From Streptomyces sp. NBC_01210 (GTDB lineage Bacteria; Actinomycetota; Actinomycetes; Streptomycetales; Streptomycetaceae), in NCBI RefSeq assembly GCF_036010325.1, contig NZ_CP108549.1:6820001-6884000 (forward strand): a stretch of 64,000 nt of DNA, read 5' to 3'. Made by a program: the position numbers and the translations under genes. Under the pieces are notes generated by a model. The model worked only from the letters and a program-made list of their open reading frames with translations, was not told where the DNA came from and made no database searches. Shown piece after piece: positions 30,886 to 40,369 of this stretch. Every line of letters begins with the position of its first letter. The stretch's first letter is position 1.

Positions 30886-32349
30886 ATGCTGCACACCTCT
30901 CGGCGCCGCCTGCGTGCCACTCTGCTGGCCGCCGCATCGGCCACCCTCGTCGCCGCGGCCCTGCCTCCGCCCGCACCGCTCGGCATCGGTGATCCGCTCT
31001 TTCCGCAGCTGGGCAACCCCGGCTATGACGTCCTCGCCTACGACATCGCCTTCACCTATCGCGGCAGCAACGCCAAGCCGCTGGACGCCGTCACAAAGAT
31101 CGACGCACTGGTGACTCGGCGCCTGGACCGCATCAATCTCGACTTCACGCACGGCACCGTCAGCGCGGTCGAAGTGAACGGCGAGTCCGCCGAGTTCGCG
31201 AATGCCGGAGAGGACCTGGTGGTCACCCCGACGGACGCGGTCGAGGAAGGATCACCGCTGCGGATCACCGTCACGCACACCAGCGACCCGAGGGGACCCG
31301 CGGACGCCGGAGGCTGGGTGCGTACCGCCGACGGGCTCGCGATGGCGAACCAGGCCGACGCCGCCCACCGGGTCTTCCCGTCCAATGACCACCCTGCCGA
31401 CAAGGCGTACTTCACCTTCCGGATCACCGCGCCCAGCGAGCTCACCGCGGTGGCCAACGGAGAGCGGACGGCAAAGGTACGGACAGGGTCCACCACCACG
31501 TGGGCGTACCGGACCGTGCATCCCATGGCCACCGAGCTGGCCCAGGTGTCGATCGGCCGCTCGACCGTCGTCCGCCGCCAGGGACCGCACGCCCTGCCCG
31601 TACGCGATGTCGTGCCGACCGCCGATCGCACGAGGCTGGAACCCTGGCTGAAGAAGACGCCGGAACACCTGAAGTGGATGGAGCGGCAGGTCGGCCGCTA
31701 TCCCTTCGAGTCGTACGGAGTGCTGATCGCCGAAGCCAACACCGGATACGAGCTGGAGACGCAGACGCTCTCGCTCTTCGAGCGCTCGCTCTTCACCCAG
31801 GGCACCTTCCCCGAGTGGTACGTCGACTCGATCATGGTGCATGAGCTGGCCCACCAGTGGTTCGGCAACAGTGTCTCGCCCCGCACCTGGTCAGATCTGT
31901 GGCTGAACGAGGGGCACGCCACCTGGTACGAGGCGCTGTACGCCGACGAGAAGACGCAGAAGTCCCTGGACCTGCGGATGCGCGAGGCGTACAGGCAGTC
32001 CGACCGCTGGCGTGCGGACGGCGGGCCGCCGGCCGCGCCCAAGCCGCCGAAACCGGGGGAGAAGATCAGCATCTTCCGTCCCGTGGTGTACGGCGGCAGC
32101 GCACTGGTCCTGTACGCGCTGCGGCAGACGATCGGGAAGGACGCCTTCGGGCAGCTGGAGCGGGCCTGGGTGAGCGGGCACCGGGACCGGACGGCGACCA
32201 CCGCCGACTTCGCGGCACTGGCGTCGGGGATCGCGGGCCGTGACCTGTCGGCGTTCTTCCGGGAATGGCTGTACGGGAAGCGGACGCCGCCGATGCCGGG
32301 GCACACGGACTGGCGCAGCACGGCCGGCCCAGCCGCCGCAGCCCGCTGA
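30886..32349 (+). CDS. Secreted M1 family metallopeptidase
   Basis: 487-residue zinc peptidase with a signal peptide (twin-Arg-like RRR start, hydrophobic stretch to about residue 30). The zinc motif HELAHQWFGN gives His319, Glu320 and His323, with the third ligand Glu342 in WLNEGHATW. The exopeptidase GAMEN motif is replaced by GYELETQ, as in several actinobacterial M1 proteins, so strict aminopeptidase specificity is not assured. It stands alone between rshA and hflX. Confidence 0.93.
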   Translation: MLHTSRRRLRATLLAAASATLVAAALPPPAPLGIGDPLFPQLGNPGYDVLAYDIAFTYRGSNAKPLDAVTKIDALVTRRLDRINLDFTHGTVSAVEVNGESAEFANAGEDLVVTPTDAVEEGSPLRITVTHTSDPRGPADAGGWVRTADGLAMANQADAAHRVFPSNDHPADKAYFTFRITAPSELTAVANGERTAKVRTGSTTTWAYRTVHPMATELAQVSIGRSTVVRRQGPHALPVRDVVPTADRTRLEPWLKKTPEHLKWMERQVGRYPFESYGVLIAEANTGYELETQTLSLFERSLFTQGTFPEWYVDSIMVHELAHQWFGNSVSPRTWSDLWLNEGHATWYEALYADEKTQKSLDLRMREAYRQSDRWRADGGPPAAPKPPKPGEKISIFRPVVYGGSALVLYALRQTIGKDAFGQLERAWVSGHRDRTATTADFAALASGIAGRDLSAFFREWLYGKRTPPMPGHTDWRSTAGPAAAAR

Positions 32350-32516
32350 AACTGGGGTGACGGCCCCGGCAGGCCCGTGGGACCATCAACAGGTCGACGA
32401 CGCGGCCGGGGCCGGAACCTCTTGGGGAATCATCCGGGGCCATTACGCGTTGTGACTGACGTACCGGAATTCTCTCCGGCACTTTTTCCATCGACTCCCA
32501 TCGACGTAAGGATCCA

Positions 32517-34007
32517 ATGACCTCCTCTTCATCCCCTTCCCAGAACGAGCAGAGCTTCGCGGACACGCGCACCGAGAGCCTTCGGGCTGATGCCCTGATG
32601 GAAGAGGACGTCGCCTGGAGCCACGAGATCGACGGAGAGCGGGACGGCGATCAGTTCGACCGCTCCGAGCGCGCCGCGCTGCGGCGTGTGGCGGGTCTCT
32701 CCACGGAGCTCGAGGACGTCACCGAGGTCGAGTACCGGCAGCTGCGCCTTGAGCGTGTGGTGCTGGTCGGCGTTTGGACCACGGGGACGGTCCAGGACTC
32801 GGAGAATTCCCTCGCGGAGCTGGCGGCGCTCGCCGAGACGGCGGGCGCGCTGGTGCTCGACGGCGTCATTCAGCGCCGTGACAAGCCTGACCCGGCCACC
32901 TACATCGGCTCGGGCAAGGCGCAGGAGCTGCGCGACATCGTGCTCGAAACCGGCGCCGACACCGTCGTCTGCGACGGTGAGCTCAGCCCCGGCCAGCTGA
33001 TTCACCTCGAAGACGTCGTCAAGGTCAAGGTGGTCGACCGCACCGCCCTGATCCTCGACATCTTCGCCCAGCACGCCAAGTCCCGAGAGGGCAAGGCGCA
33101 GGTCGCGCTGGCACAGATGCAGTACATGCTGCCGAGGCTGCGCGGCTGGGGGCAGTCGCTGTCCCGGCAGATGGGTGGCGGCAGCGGTGGCGGCATGGCC
33201 ACCCGTGGTCCCGGTGAGACCAAGATCGAGACGGACCGGCGCCGGATCCGCGAGAAGATGGCGAAGATGCGCCGGGAGATCGCGGAGATGAAGACGGGCC
33301 GAGAGATCAAGCGGCAGGAGCGCCGGCGCAACAAGGTGCCCTCGGTCGCTATCGCCGGCTATACCAACGCAGGCAAGTCGTCTCTGCTCAACCGCCTCAC
33401 GGGCGCCGGCGTCCTGGTGGAGAACGCACTGTTCGCCACCCTGGACCCGACCGTCCGCCGGGCCGAAACGCCGAGCGGCAGGCTCTACACCCTGGCCGAC
33501 ACCGTCGGGTTCGTACGGCATCTGCCGCACCACCTCGTCGAGGCCTTCCGCTCCACCATGGAGGAGGTCGGGGACTCCGATCTGATCCTGCATGTGGTGG
33601 ACGGATCGCACCCGGCACCGGAGGAGCAGCTGGCGGCCGTGCGCGAGGTGATCCGGGATGTGGGCGCGACGGACGTGCCCGAGATCGTGGTGATCAACAA
33701 GGCGGATGCGGCCGATCCCCTCGTACTGCAGCGGCTGCTGCGTATCGAGCGGCACGCGATCGCGGTGTCGGCGAGGACCGGCAGGGGTATCGACGAGCTG
33801 CTCGCGCTGATCGACGTCGAACTGCCGCGGCCCGAGGTCGAGATCGAGGTCCTCGTGCCGTACACCCAGGGCGGGCTCGTCTCGCGGATGCATGCCGAGG
33901 GCGAGGTTCTCTCCGAGGAACACACCACGGAGGGCACGCTGCTCAAGGCGCGGGTGCATGAGGAGCTGGCTGCGGCGCTGGCGCCGTATGTGCCGGCGAC
34001 TCGCTGA
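32517..34007 (+). CDS. hflX: GTPase HflX
   Basis: Ribosome-associated GTPase that splits stalled or hibernating 70S particles. 496 residues: a disordered acidic N-terminal extension (1-75), the HflX N-domain, a Gly-rich linker (GGGSGGGMATRGPGETKIE), then the G domain with G1 GYTNAGKSS (281-289), G3 DTVGFV and G4 NKAD. It is a monocistronic unit ending at a bidirectional terminator. Confidence 0.97.
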   Translation: MTSSSSPSQNEQSFADTRTESLRADALMEEDVAWSHEIDGERDGDQFDRSERAALRRVAGLSTELEDVTEVEYRQLRLERVVLVGVWTTGTVQDSENSLAELAALAETAGALVLDGVIQRRDKPDPATYIGSGKAQELRDIVLETGADTVVCDGELSPGQLIHLEDVVKVKVVDRTALILDIFAQHAKSREGKAQVALAQMQYMLPRLRGWGQSLSRQMGGGSGGGMATRGPGETKIETDRRRIREKMAKMRREIAEMKTGREIKRQERRRNKVPSVAIAGYTNAGKSSLLNRLTGAGVLVENALFATLDPTVRRAETPSGRLYTLADTVGFVRHLPHHLVEAFRSTMEEVGDSDLILHVVDGSHPAPEEQLAAVREVIRDVGATDVPEIVVINKADAADPLVLQRLLRIERHAIAVSARTGRGIDELLALIDVELPRPEVEIEVLVPYTQGGLVSRMHAEGEVLSEEHTTEGTLLKARVHEELAAALAPYVPATR

Positions 34008-34024
34008 TCGCGTACTGAACCGAA

Positions 34025-34075
34025 CAAGCCGGAAGGCCCGCCCCCTCATCGAGAGGGGACGGGCCTTCCGGCTTG
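34025..34075. terminator. Bidirectional terminator between hflX and the serine peptidase
   Basis: A 16-bp perfect outer stem (34025-34040 with 34060-34075) plus an inner six-pair stem (34042-34047 with 34053-34058) around ATCGA, separated by one C/A mismatch. It lies 18 bp after hflX and 25 bp after the convergent peptidase gene. Confidence 0.9.
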
Positions 34076-34099
34076 GTGTGTGTCCAGCAGCCGGCAGTC

Positions 34100-35269
34100 C
34101 TACTGCCCCGCGAACTTGTCACTCATCGCGGTGTAGATCTGCTTGGCTCCGGCGCCCAGGCGGGGACCCGCCAGCCAGCCCGAAGTGACCGGGCCGATGG
34201 AGGTGTTGGAGACCAGGGCGGGCTTGCCGTTCGGCTGGTTGGCGAACCAGCCACCGCCGGAGGAACCGCCGGTCATGGTGCAGCCGATGCGCCACATCGT
34301 CGGCGTACCGGGAGCGACCGAGAGACGGCCCGGACGGTCGATGCACTTGTGCATGATCGCGCCGTTGTACGGCGGGGCGGCCGGGTACCCCCAGGCGCCC
34401 ATCGCGCTGATGCTCTTGGCCTCGGGCGCGTCGAAGTTGACGTCGAGGGCGTTGCCCACCGTCTCCTCCAGCGACTTGGTGCCCTTCTCCGGCTTCACAT
34501 GCAGCACGGCGTAGTCGTACGGAGCACCCGTACCGCCGGTCGGGCCGCCCTGGGAGATCCACTCGCCCGAGGTCGAGACCCAGTCGGCCCAGTAGACGCC
34601 GTACGGTGCGATCTCCTGCGGCTGCGCATTCTCCAGCGCGGCCGGGGACTTGCCCAGGTCGTTGTAGGACGGCACGAAGGCGATGTTGCGGTACCAGCCG
34701 CCCGCCTGACCCGCGTGGACGCAGTGGCCCGCGGTCCACACCAGGTTGGACTTGCCCGGGTTCTTCGGGTCCTTGACGACGGTGGCGGAGCAGACCATCG
34801 TGCCCTCGGGCGAATCGAAGAAGACCTTGCCGACCGGGGCCGCGTTCTCGTGGTACGGCTTCTTCTCCGCCTGGGCCTGGACCGGGCGCGGCTCCGGGTC
34901 GGTGACGCCCTGGTCACCGGAGATGTCGCCGGCTGCGAGCGTCTTCGCCGGCGCCTTGGCCGTCGTCATCCGCTTGGGCTTCCACAGCCCCTCGATCACC
35001 GGGTTGACGAAGTCCTTGGCCTCACGCAGCCACTTGTCCTTCTCCCAGTTCTTCCACTCGCCGTTCTTCCACTTGTCCAGGTCGACACCGTGCTCCTTGA
35101 GCTTGTCAGCCAGGTCTGCGGGAAGATCCGCGCCACCCTTGTCGGCGGCGGGGCTGGAAGCGGCGGGCTTGTCGGCCGCCTTGTCCTCGCCCGGACCACA
35201 TGCGGTGGCCGTCAGCGCGAGGGCTGCGGCAATGCCCGTGGCAGCCAGCAGCGGACGTATGGATCGCAT
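34100..35269 (-). CDS. Trypsin-like serine peptidase, lipoprotein (paralogue 1)
   Basis: 389-residue secreted protein with a lipoprotein signal (lipobox LTATAC, Cys24), a Lys/Ala/Pro linker, the peculiar segment DLDKWKNGEWKNW and a chymotrypsin-fold domain. The catalytic triad is visible: His in WTAGHC, Asp in YDYAVLH and Ser in TGGSSGGGW. It is about two-thirds identical by eye to the neighbouring gene 35544-36719, the product of a tandem duplication. The substrate is unknown. It has its own start site with AGGGGGA upstream. Confidence 0.9.
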   Translation of the reverse strand: MRSIRPLLAATGIAAALALTATACGPGEDKAADKPAASSPAADKGGADLPADLADKLKEHGVDLDKWKNGEWKNWEKDKWLREAKDFVNPVIEGLWKPKRMTTAKAPAKTLAAGDISGDQGVTDPEPRPVQAQAEKKPYHENAAPVGKVFFDSPEGTMVCSATVVKDPKNPGKSNLVWTAGHCVHAGQAGGWYRNIAFVPSYNDLGKSPAALENAQPQEIAPYGVYWADWVSTSGEWISQGGPTGGTGAPYDYAVLHVKPEKGTKSLEETVGNALDVNFDAPEAKSISAMGAWGYPAAPPYNGAIMHKCIDRPGRLSVAPGTPTMWRIGCTMTGGSSGGGWFANQPNGKPALVSNTSIGPVTSGWLAGPRLGAGAKQIYTAMSDKFAGQ

Positions 35270-35403
35270 GGAAACGATTCCCCCTGAAGTGCTTTTGGAA
35301 ATGTGCCTATGTGTCTAGGTGCCATGAATGTGTCGTGCATCAGCTGACGGCGTGGTGGTGCTGCTGCCGTGCGCGTGAATTGCCATGAGCGTGTCACGCG
35401 AAA

Positions 35404-35425
35404 GGGCGGCCTTCCGGGGCCGCCC
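35404..35425. terminator. Short hairpin between the two peptidase genes
   Basis: 8-bp inverted repeat GGGCGGCC / GGCCGCCC with a 6-base loop, about 120 bp downstream of the second peptidase gene on the minus strand and ahead of the first. It could be a secondary terminator. The 274-bp gap 35270-35543 otherwise shows only the terminator at 35504-35532 and no gene. Confidence 0.5.
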
Positions 35426-35503
35426 CTGCTTGGGCACCACTCTATCCCCGGTGCGGAGCCGCACAGTTGAGACGGGCCCCACCTGCACGGAGTCTCCACC
35501 AGA

Positions 35504-35532
35504 AAGGGCAGGAGCCATCGGCCCCTGCCCTT
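35504..35532 (-). terminator. Terminator after serine peptidase paralogue 2
   Basis: 9-bp stem AAGGGCAGG / CCTGCCCTT (35504-35512 with 35524-35532), continued by an inner GCC/GGC stem, 12 bp beyond the stop codon of the peptidase at 35544. Adjacent A and T residues resemble an intrinsic terminator. Confidence 0.75.
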
Positions 35533-35543
35533 GTGTGGACTGC

Positions 35544-36719
35544 TTACTGGCCCGCGAACTTCTTGCTGACCGAGTTGTAGACGCCCTTGGCCTCGTCACC
35601 CAGGCGGGGACCCGCCAGCCAGCCGGCCGCCACCGGGCCGATGGAGGTGTTCGACACCAGGGCGGGCTTGCCGTCCTGGCCGTTGGCCACCCAGCCACCG
35701 CCGGAGGAACCGCCGGTCATGGTGCAGCCGATGCGGTACATCGTCGGCTCGTTGGCCTTGACGGACAGCCGGCCCGGCTTGTCGGAGCACTGGAAGAGCT
35801 TCTGGCCGTCGTACGGCGGCGCCGCGGGGTAGCCCTTGGCGGTCATGTTGTCGATCTTCGGCGCAGCCGGGGCGTTGAAGTCGACCGGAAGCGCCGAACC
35901 GACCGTCTCCTCAAGCGACTTGCCCGTACCGCCCTTCTCGGGCGTGACGTGGATCACCGCGAAGTCGAACGGAGCGCCCTGGCCGCCGGTCGCGGCGCCC
36001 TGGGAGATCCACTGCTCGGAGGTCTGGGCCCAGTCGCCCCACCAGACGCCGTACGGAGCGATCTGCTCCTTGGGAGCCTTCTCCAGCGTGGCGGTGGGCT
36101 TGGCGCTGTTGTTGTACGACGGCACGAAGGCGATGTTGCGGTACCAGCCGCCGCTCTTTCCGGCGTGCACACAGTGGCCCGCGGTCCACACCATGTTGGA
36201 CTTGCCGGGGTGGGCCGGGTCCTTGACGACGGTCGCGGAGCAGACCATCGAACCCTCCGGGCCGTCGAAGAAGACCTTGCCGGCCTCGGCGGCGTTGGAG
36301 TGGTACGAAGCCTTCACGGCCTGCGCGTTGACCGGGGCGGGCGTGGGGTCGGTGACACCTTTGTCGCCCGAGATGTCGTTGTCGACGGGCTTCTCCGGCG
36401 GCTTGTCGGCATCGCGCATCCGGTCCGGGTCCCAGAGTCCCTCGATGATCGGGTTGACGAAGTCCTTGGCCTCACGGAGCCACTTGCCCTTGTCCCAGTT
36501 CTTCCACTCGCCGTTCTTCCACTTGTCCAGGTCGATCCCGCGCTCCTTGAGCCGGTCCTTGAGATCGTCCGGGATGGTGATTTTGCCGTCGGTGGGCTGG
36601 CTGGCGGGCGTGCTCGGCTTCTCGCCCGCGTTGTCCTCGCTCGGACCGCAGGCGGTGGCAGCCAGCGCGAGTACAGCGGCTATGGAGGCCGCTGCCAGCG
36701 TCGGGCGAATGGGTCGCAT
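35544..36719 (-). CDS. Trypsin-like serine peptidase, lipoprotein (paralogue 2)
   Basis: 391-residue lipoprotein (Cys24 in LAATAC) with the same layout as its neighbour: linker, DLDKWKNGEWKNW segment, then a trypsin-like domain with WTAGHC, FDFAVIH and TGGSSGGGW. ATG 36719 (MRPIRPTLAA) is preceded by GGGAG at 8 bases; an in-frame upstream ATG lacks a site. Terminators separate the two paralogues, so they are separate transcription units. Related proteins are widespread in Streptomyces without known targets. Confidence 0.9.
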   Translation of the reverse strand: MRPIRPTLAAASIAAVLALAATACGPSEDNAGEKPSTPASQPTDGKITIPDDLKDRLKERGIDLDKWKNGEWKNWDKGKWLREAKDFVNPIIEGLWDPDRMRDADKPPEKPVDNDISGDKGVTDPTPAPVNAQAVKASYHSNAAEAGKVFFDGPEGSMVCSATVVKDPAHPGKSNMVWTAGHCVHAGKSGGWYRNIAFVPSYNNSAKPTATLEKAPKEQIAPYGVWWGDWAQTSEQWISQGAATGGQGAPFDFAVIHVTPEKGGTGKSLEETVGSALPVDFNAPAAPKIDNMTAKGYPAAPPYDGQKLFQCSDKPGRLSVKANEPTMYRIGCTMTGGSSGGGWVANGQDGKPALVSNTSIGPVAAGWLAGPRLGDEAKGVYNSVSKKFAGQ

Positions 36720-36942
36720 GTCGTGATCTCCCTGGGACTTCATAACTCTGAACTGTCGGAACTTCACAAAGCGTTGCTGCCGGCGGCCGTGCGTGGAGCC
36801 TGGCCCGGCTGCGGCCCCCACTATGCCGGTGCCGATGTGGACGGTGCGCAGCAGGTCCGCGGTTCCGTCACCGCAAGGATCTTCCGAATGCCCGTAATCC
36901 CCGGCTCCCGGCGTCGTTGGGTACGTACGGGGGGCACAAGGC

Positions 36943-36978
36943 CAGCGTTCAGCGTGGGTGGGCGGCCTACGAACGCTG
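36943..36978. promoter_or_regulatory. Inverted repeat upstream of the siderophore operon
   Basis: CAGCGTTC (36943-36950) and GAACGCTG (36971-36978) form a perfect 8-bp inverted repeat with a 20-bp spacer, ending 44 bp before the aminotransferase start. It could be a regulator site. I find no recognisable iron-repressor (DmdR/IdeR) box in the 303-bp gap 36720-37022, which otherwise holds nothing I can name. Confidence 0.4.
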
Positions 36979-37022
36979 TACCGATGTGCAACGCAACTGT
37001 TACAGCTGGAGGACCAACAGCC

Positions 37023-38399
37023 GTGGCCGTGACCGAACCTGCTCCGGTGGCGCTGCCTGCCGCGCACGAGGGGATTCTGCGTCGGCAGTCGCTCCGCGAA
37101 TCTGCGGCCCGTACGTATGCACGCTCGCTGCCCATCGTTCCCGTACGGGCCCGGGGACTGACGATCGAGGGAGCGGACGGGCGGCGCTATCTCGACTGCC
37201 TTTCCGGGGCGGGGACTTTGGCGCTCGGGCACAACCATCCTGTGGTTCTCGAAGCGATCAGGAAAGTGATCGACTCGGGAGCGCCGCTGCATGTCCTCGA
37301 CCTCGCCACCCCGGTCAAGGACGCGTTCACCACCGAGCTGTTCGCCACGCTGCCACCGCAGTTCGCCGACGACGCACGGGTCCAGTTCTGCGGGCCTGCC
37401 GGCACCGACGCGGTCGAAGCCGCCCTCAAACTCGTCCGCACGGCGACCGGCCGAAGCGGCCTCCTTGCTTTCACCGGCGCATACCACGGGATGACGGCCG
37501 GCGCGCTCGACGCCTCGGGTGGCGCCACCGACGTACGCGTGACCCGGCTGCCCTTCCCGCAGAACTACCGATGCCCCTTCGGGATCGGCGGCGAACGCGG
37601 TGCCGAACTCGGGGCCCGCTGGACCGAGAACCTCCTCGACGACTCCAAGGGCGGAGTGTCCACGCCGGCCGGGATGATCCTGGAACCGGTGCAGGGTGAG
37701 GGTGGAGTGATCCCGGCCCCCGATGCCTGGATGCGCAGGATGCGGGAGATCACCGCCGCCCGCTCGATTCCGCTGATCGCCGACGAGGTGCAGACGGGCG
37801 TCGGTCGCACCGGTGCCTTCTGGGCGGTCGAACACAGCGGTGTCGTGCCCGATGTGATGGTGCTCTCCAAGGCAATCGGCGGCTCCCTTCCGCTGGCTGT
37901 CATCGTCTACCGGTCCGAACTCGATGCCTGGCAGCCCGGTGCCCACGCCGGCACCTTCCGCGGCAACCAACTGGCCATGGCGGCGGGCGCGGCCACCCTC
38001 GCCTTCGTGCGCGAGAACCGGCTCGCCGACCGCGCCGCGACCCTCGGGGCGCGCATGCTGGGCCGGCTGCAGGGACTGGCCGCGGCCCACCCCTGCATCG
38101 GGGACGTACGCGGCCGGGGCCTCATGATCGGCGTCGAGCTCGTCGACCCGGACGCCGCCGCCCCCGACGCCCTGGTCCCGCCGACCGCCCCGGCACTCGC
38201 CGCCGCTGTCCAGCAGGAGTGCCTGAACCGCGGGCTCATCGTCGAACTCGGCGGACGCCACTCCGGTGTCGTACGGCTACTTCCTCCTCTCACCCTCACC
38301 GACGAACAGGCCGTGGCCGTCCTCGACCGCTTTGCCGACGCCCTGGCCGATGCCGAACGCTCCATGAGACACCGCACCGACAACGGGCAGTTGCACTGA
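37023..38399 (+). CDS. Class III aminotransferase (diaminobutyrate--2-oxoglutarate type)
   Basis: 458-residue PLP enzyme, first gene of the siderophore operon. GTG 37023 lies nine bases after GGAGGA; an in-frame ATG at 36984 has no such site. Motifs: GHNHPVV, the cofactor-site GAYHGMT, IADEVQTGVGRTG and the PLP Lys in VLSKAIGGSLPLAV. It is closest in character to RhbA/diaminobutyrate aminotransferases that make 2,4-diaminobutyrate from aspartate semialdehyde. It therefore probably supplies the diamine for the NIS synthetases that follow 27 bp downstream. Confidence 0.88.
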   Translation: MAVTEPAPVALPAAHEGILRRQSLRESAARTYARSLPIVPVRARGLTIEGADGRRYLDCLSGAGTLALGHNHPVVLEAIRKVIDSGAPLHVLDLATPVKDAFTTELFATLPPQFADDARVQFCGPAGTDAVEAALKLVRTATGRSGLLAFTGAYHGMTAGALDASGGATDVRVTRLPFPQNYRCPFGIGGERGAELGARWTENLLDDSKGGVSTPAGMILEPVQGEGGVIPAPDAWMRRMREITAARSIPLIADEVQTGVGRTGAFWAVEHSGVVPDVMVLSKAIGGSLPLAVIVYRSELDAWQPGAHAGTFRGNQLAMAAGAATLAFVRENRLADRAATLGARMLGRLQGLAAAHPCIGDVRGRGLMIGVELVDPDAAAPDALVPPTAPALAAAVQQECLNRGLIVELGGRHSGVVRLLPPLTLTDEQAVAVLDRFADALADAERSMRHRTDNGQLH

Positions 38400-38426
38400 C
38401 CCGGACAAATCACAAGGAAGCCCTCC

Positions 38427-40328
38427 GTGAACCCCACCCCCGCGCCCGATGTGCCCGAGGCCGACGGCCGTCCCACCGCCCACCACCAAGGACAGGGCGG
38501 AATGTGTGGCCCCCTCATGGTCGAGGCGGCGGCGGTGCCCCGCCAACAGACGGGTGTTCTGGGCGAACAGCACACGCCCACGGTCGGCGCGTCCTCCGGC
38601 GCCCGAGCCGCAGAGCCCCTCGACCATCCGGACCCGCAGCGAGCTGCGGACGCGGCCGCCGTCGAGAATCTCCTTCGCTGCTGGGTACGGGAGAACGACC
38701 TAGCGAAGCCGGACGGCGCCACCCTTCGCATCCCGCTGCACGCCAGTGGCACCGCGCTGCTCGTCCCGGTGCGGTACTGGTCGGTCACCGGCTGGCACCG
38801 CTTCGGCCTGCCCGCCCTGGAGGGCGGTCCGTGCGACGCGCCGGGCGTCGATGCCGTCACTGTCGCCGCACTCCTCGGCCGGGAGGCGGGTCAGAGCGAA
38901 GGAGCCGATCTGGTGGGCCGCGTCGCCGACTCGGTGCGGCGCACCACCGACTTCATCACCGACCGCCGCGCCCACCCCGCTCCCGCGCCCGAGGCGGATC
39001 TCTTCCTCACCGCCGAGCAGTCCCTTGTGCTGGGCCACCCGCTGCACCCGACACCCAAGAGCCGCGAAGGATTCTCCGAGGCCGAAGCCCGGCTCTACTC
39101 ACCGGAGTTGTACGGCTCCTTTCCGCTGCACTGGATGGCCGTCGACCGCTCCGTCCTGGCCACTGAATCGGCATGGACCGAACACGGCCGCACCCTGTCG
39201 GCCGAGCACCTCACCGCCCGCCTCTGCGGTGACCTCCAACTCCCCGACCACACCGTTCCCTTGCCGCTGCACCCCTGGCAGGCCCGCGAGCTGAAGCACC
39301 GCCCCGCCGTCGCAGCTCTCCTCGACGCTGGTCTCCTGCACGACCTCGGTCCCTATGGAGAACCCTGGCACCCCACCTCCTCGGTCCGCACGGTGCACCG
39401 TCCCGGCGCCCCGGCCATGCTCAAGCTCTCGCTCGGCGTACGCATCACCAACTCCCGTCGTGAGAATCTCCGCAAGGAACTCCACCGCGGCGTCGAGGTG
39501 CACCGGCTGCTCCGCACCGGCCTCGCCGAGCAGTGGCAGGCCGCCCACCCCGGCTTCGACATCGTGCGGGACCCCGCGTGGCTCGCGGTCGACACCGCCG
39601 ACGGCGAAGCCGTGCCCGGCCTCGACGTCATGCTGCGCCACAATCCCTTTGGCCTCGGCGACGACGCCGTCTGTATCGCGGGACTGACCGCACCTCGCCC
39701 CTGGCCGTCCCGCCCCGGAATGCACTCGCGCCTCTCCGACACGCTGGAACGGCTCGCCACGCGCACCGGCCGGCCCACCGGCGCGGTCGCCGCCGAGTGG
39801 TTCCTGCGCTACCTCGATCACGTCGTACGCCCGGTGCTCTGGCTGGACGCCACCGCCGGCATCGCTCTCGAGGCCCACCAGCAGAACACGCTCGTCATCC
39901 TCGACCCTGAGGGCTGGCCCGTCGGCGGCCGCTACCGAGACAACCAGGGCTACTACTTCCGCGAGTCCCACCGTGCCGCACTCGAGCGCCGCCTTCCCGG
40001 CATCGGCACCGTCAGCGACACCTTCGTCTCCGACGACGTCACCGACGAGCGCTTCGCCTACTACCTCGGCATCAACAACGTCCTCGGACTGATCGGCGCC
40101 TTCGGAGCTCAACGCCTCGCCGACGAGCGCGTACTCATCGCCGCTTTCCGGCTGTTTCTCACCGCGAATGCAGGCATGGGGTCGCCGTTGCCCGCTCAGC
40201 TTCTCGATGCGCCCATCCTGCGGTCCAAGGCCAATCTGCTCACGCGGCTGCGCGGCCTCGACGAACTCGTCGGTCCCGTCGACACCCAGTCCGTCTACGT
40301 CACCATCACCAACCCCCTTCGTCCTTGA
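38427..40328 (+). CDS. IucA/IucC family NIS siderophore synthetase (first)
   Basis: 633-residue ATP-dependent NIS synthetase that condenses a carboxylate (typically citrate) with an amine. Family motifs: LHPTPKSREGF near residue 210, LPLHPWQ, and the C-terminal HQQNTLV with the kinase-like NQGYYFR stretch. The GTG start follows AAGGAAG. The poorly conserved N-terminal 70 residues are longer than usual. Its stop is 42 bp before the acyltransferase GTG (or overlaps a TTG start). Confidence 0.93.
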   Translation: MNPTPAPDVPEADGRPTAHHQGQGGMCGPLMVEAAAVPRQQTGVLGEQHTPTVGASSGARAAEPLDHPDPQRAADAAAVENLLRCWVRENDLAKPDGATLRIPLHASGTALLVPVRYWSVTGWHRFGLPALEGGPCDAPGVDAVTVAALLGREAGQSEGADLVGRVADSVRRTTDFITDRRAHPAPAPEADLFLTAEQSLVLGHPLHPTPKSREGFSEAEARLYSPELYGSFPLHWMAVDRSVLATESAWTEHGRTLSAEHLTARLCGDLQLPDHTVPLPLHPWQARELKHRPAVAALLDAGLLHDLGPYGEPWHPTSSVRTVHRPGAPAMLKLSLGVRITNSRRENLRKELHRGVEVHRLLRTGLAEQWQAAHPGFDIVRDPAWLAVDTADGEAVPGLDVMLRHNPFGLGDDAVCIAGLTAPRPWPSRPGMHSRLSDTLERLATRTGRPTGAVAAEWFLRYLDHVVRPVLWLDATAGIALEAHQQNTLVILDPEGWPVGGRYRDNQGYYFRESHRAALERRLPGIGTVSDTFVSDDVTDERFAYYLGINNVLGLIGAFGAQRLADERVLIAAFRLFLTANAGMGSPLPAQLLDAPILRSKANLLTRLRGLDELVGPVDTQSVYVTITNPLRP

Positions 40329-40369
40329 GGGAACCCAACCCGACCGAACTGCGAGAGGAGAGCGCCACC

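Noticed and set aside
37023..38261. Minus-strand open frame continuing upstream of the second peptidase, opposite the aminotransferase
   Set aside because: The peptidase signal peptide starts at 36719; the upstream part is the shadow of the aminotransferase gene.
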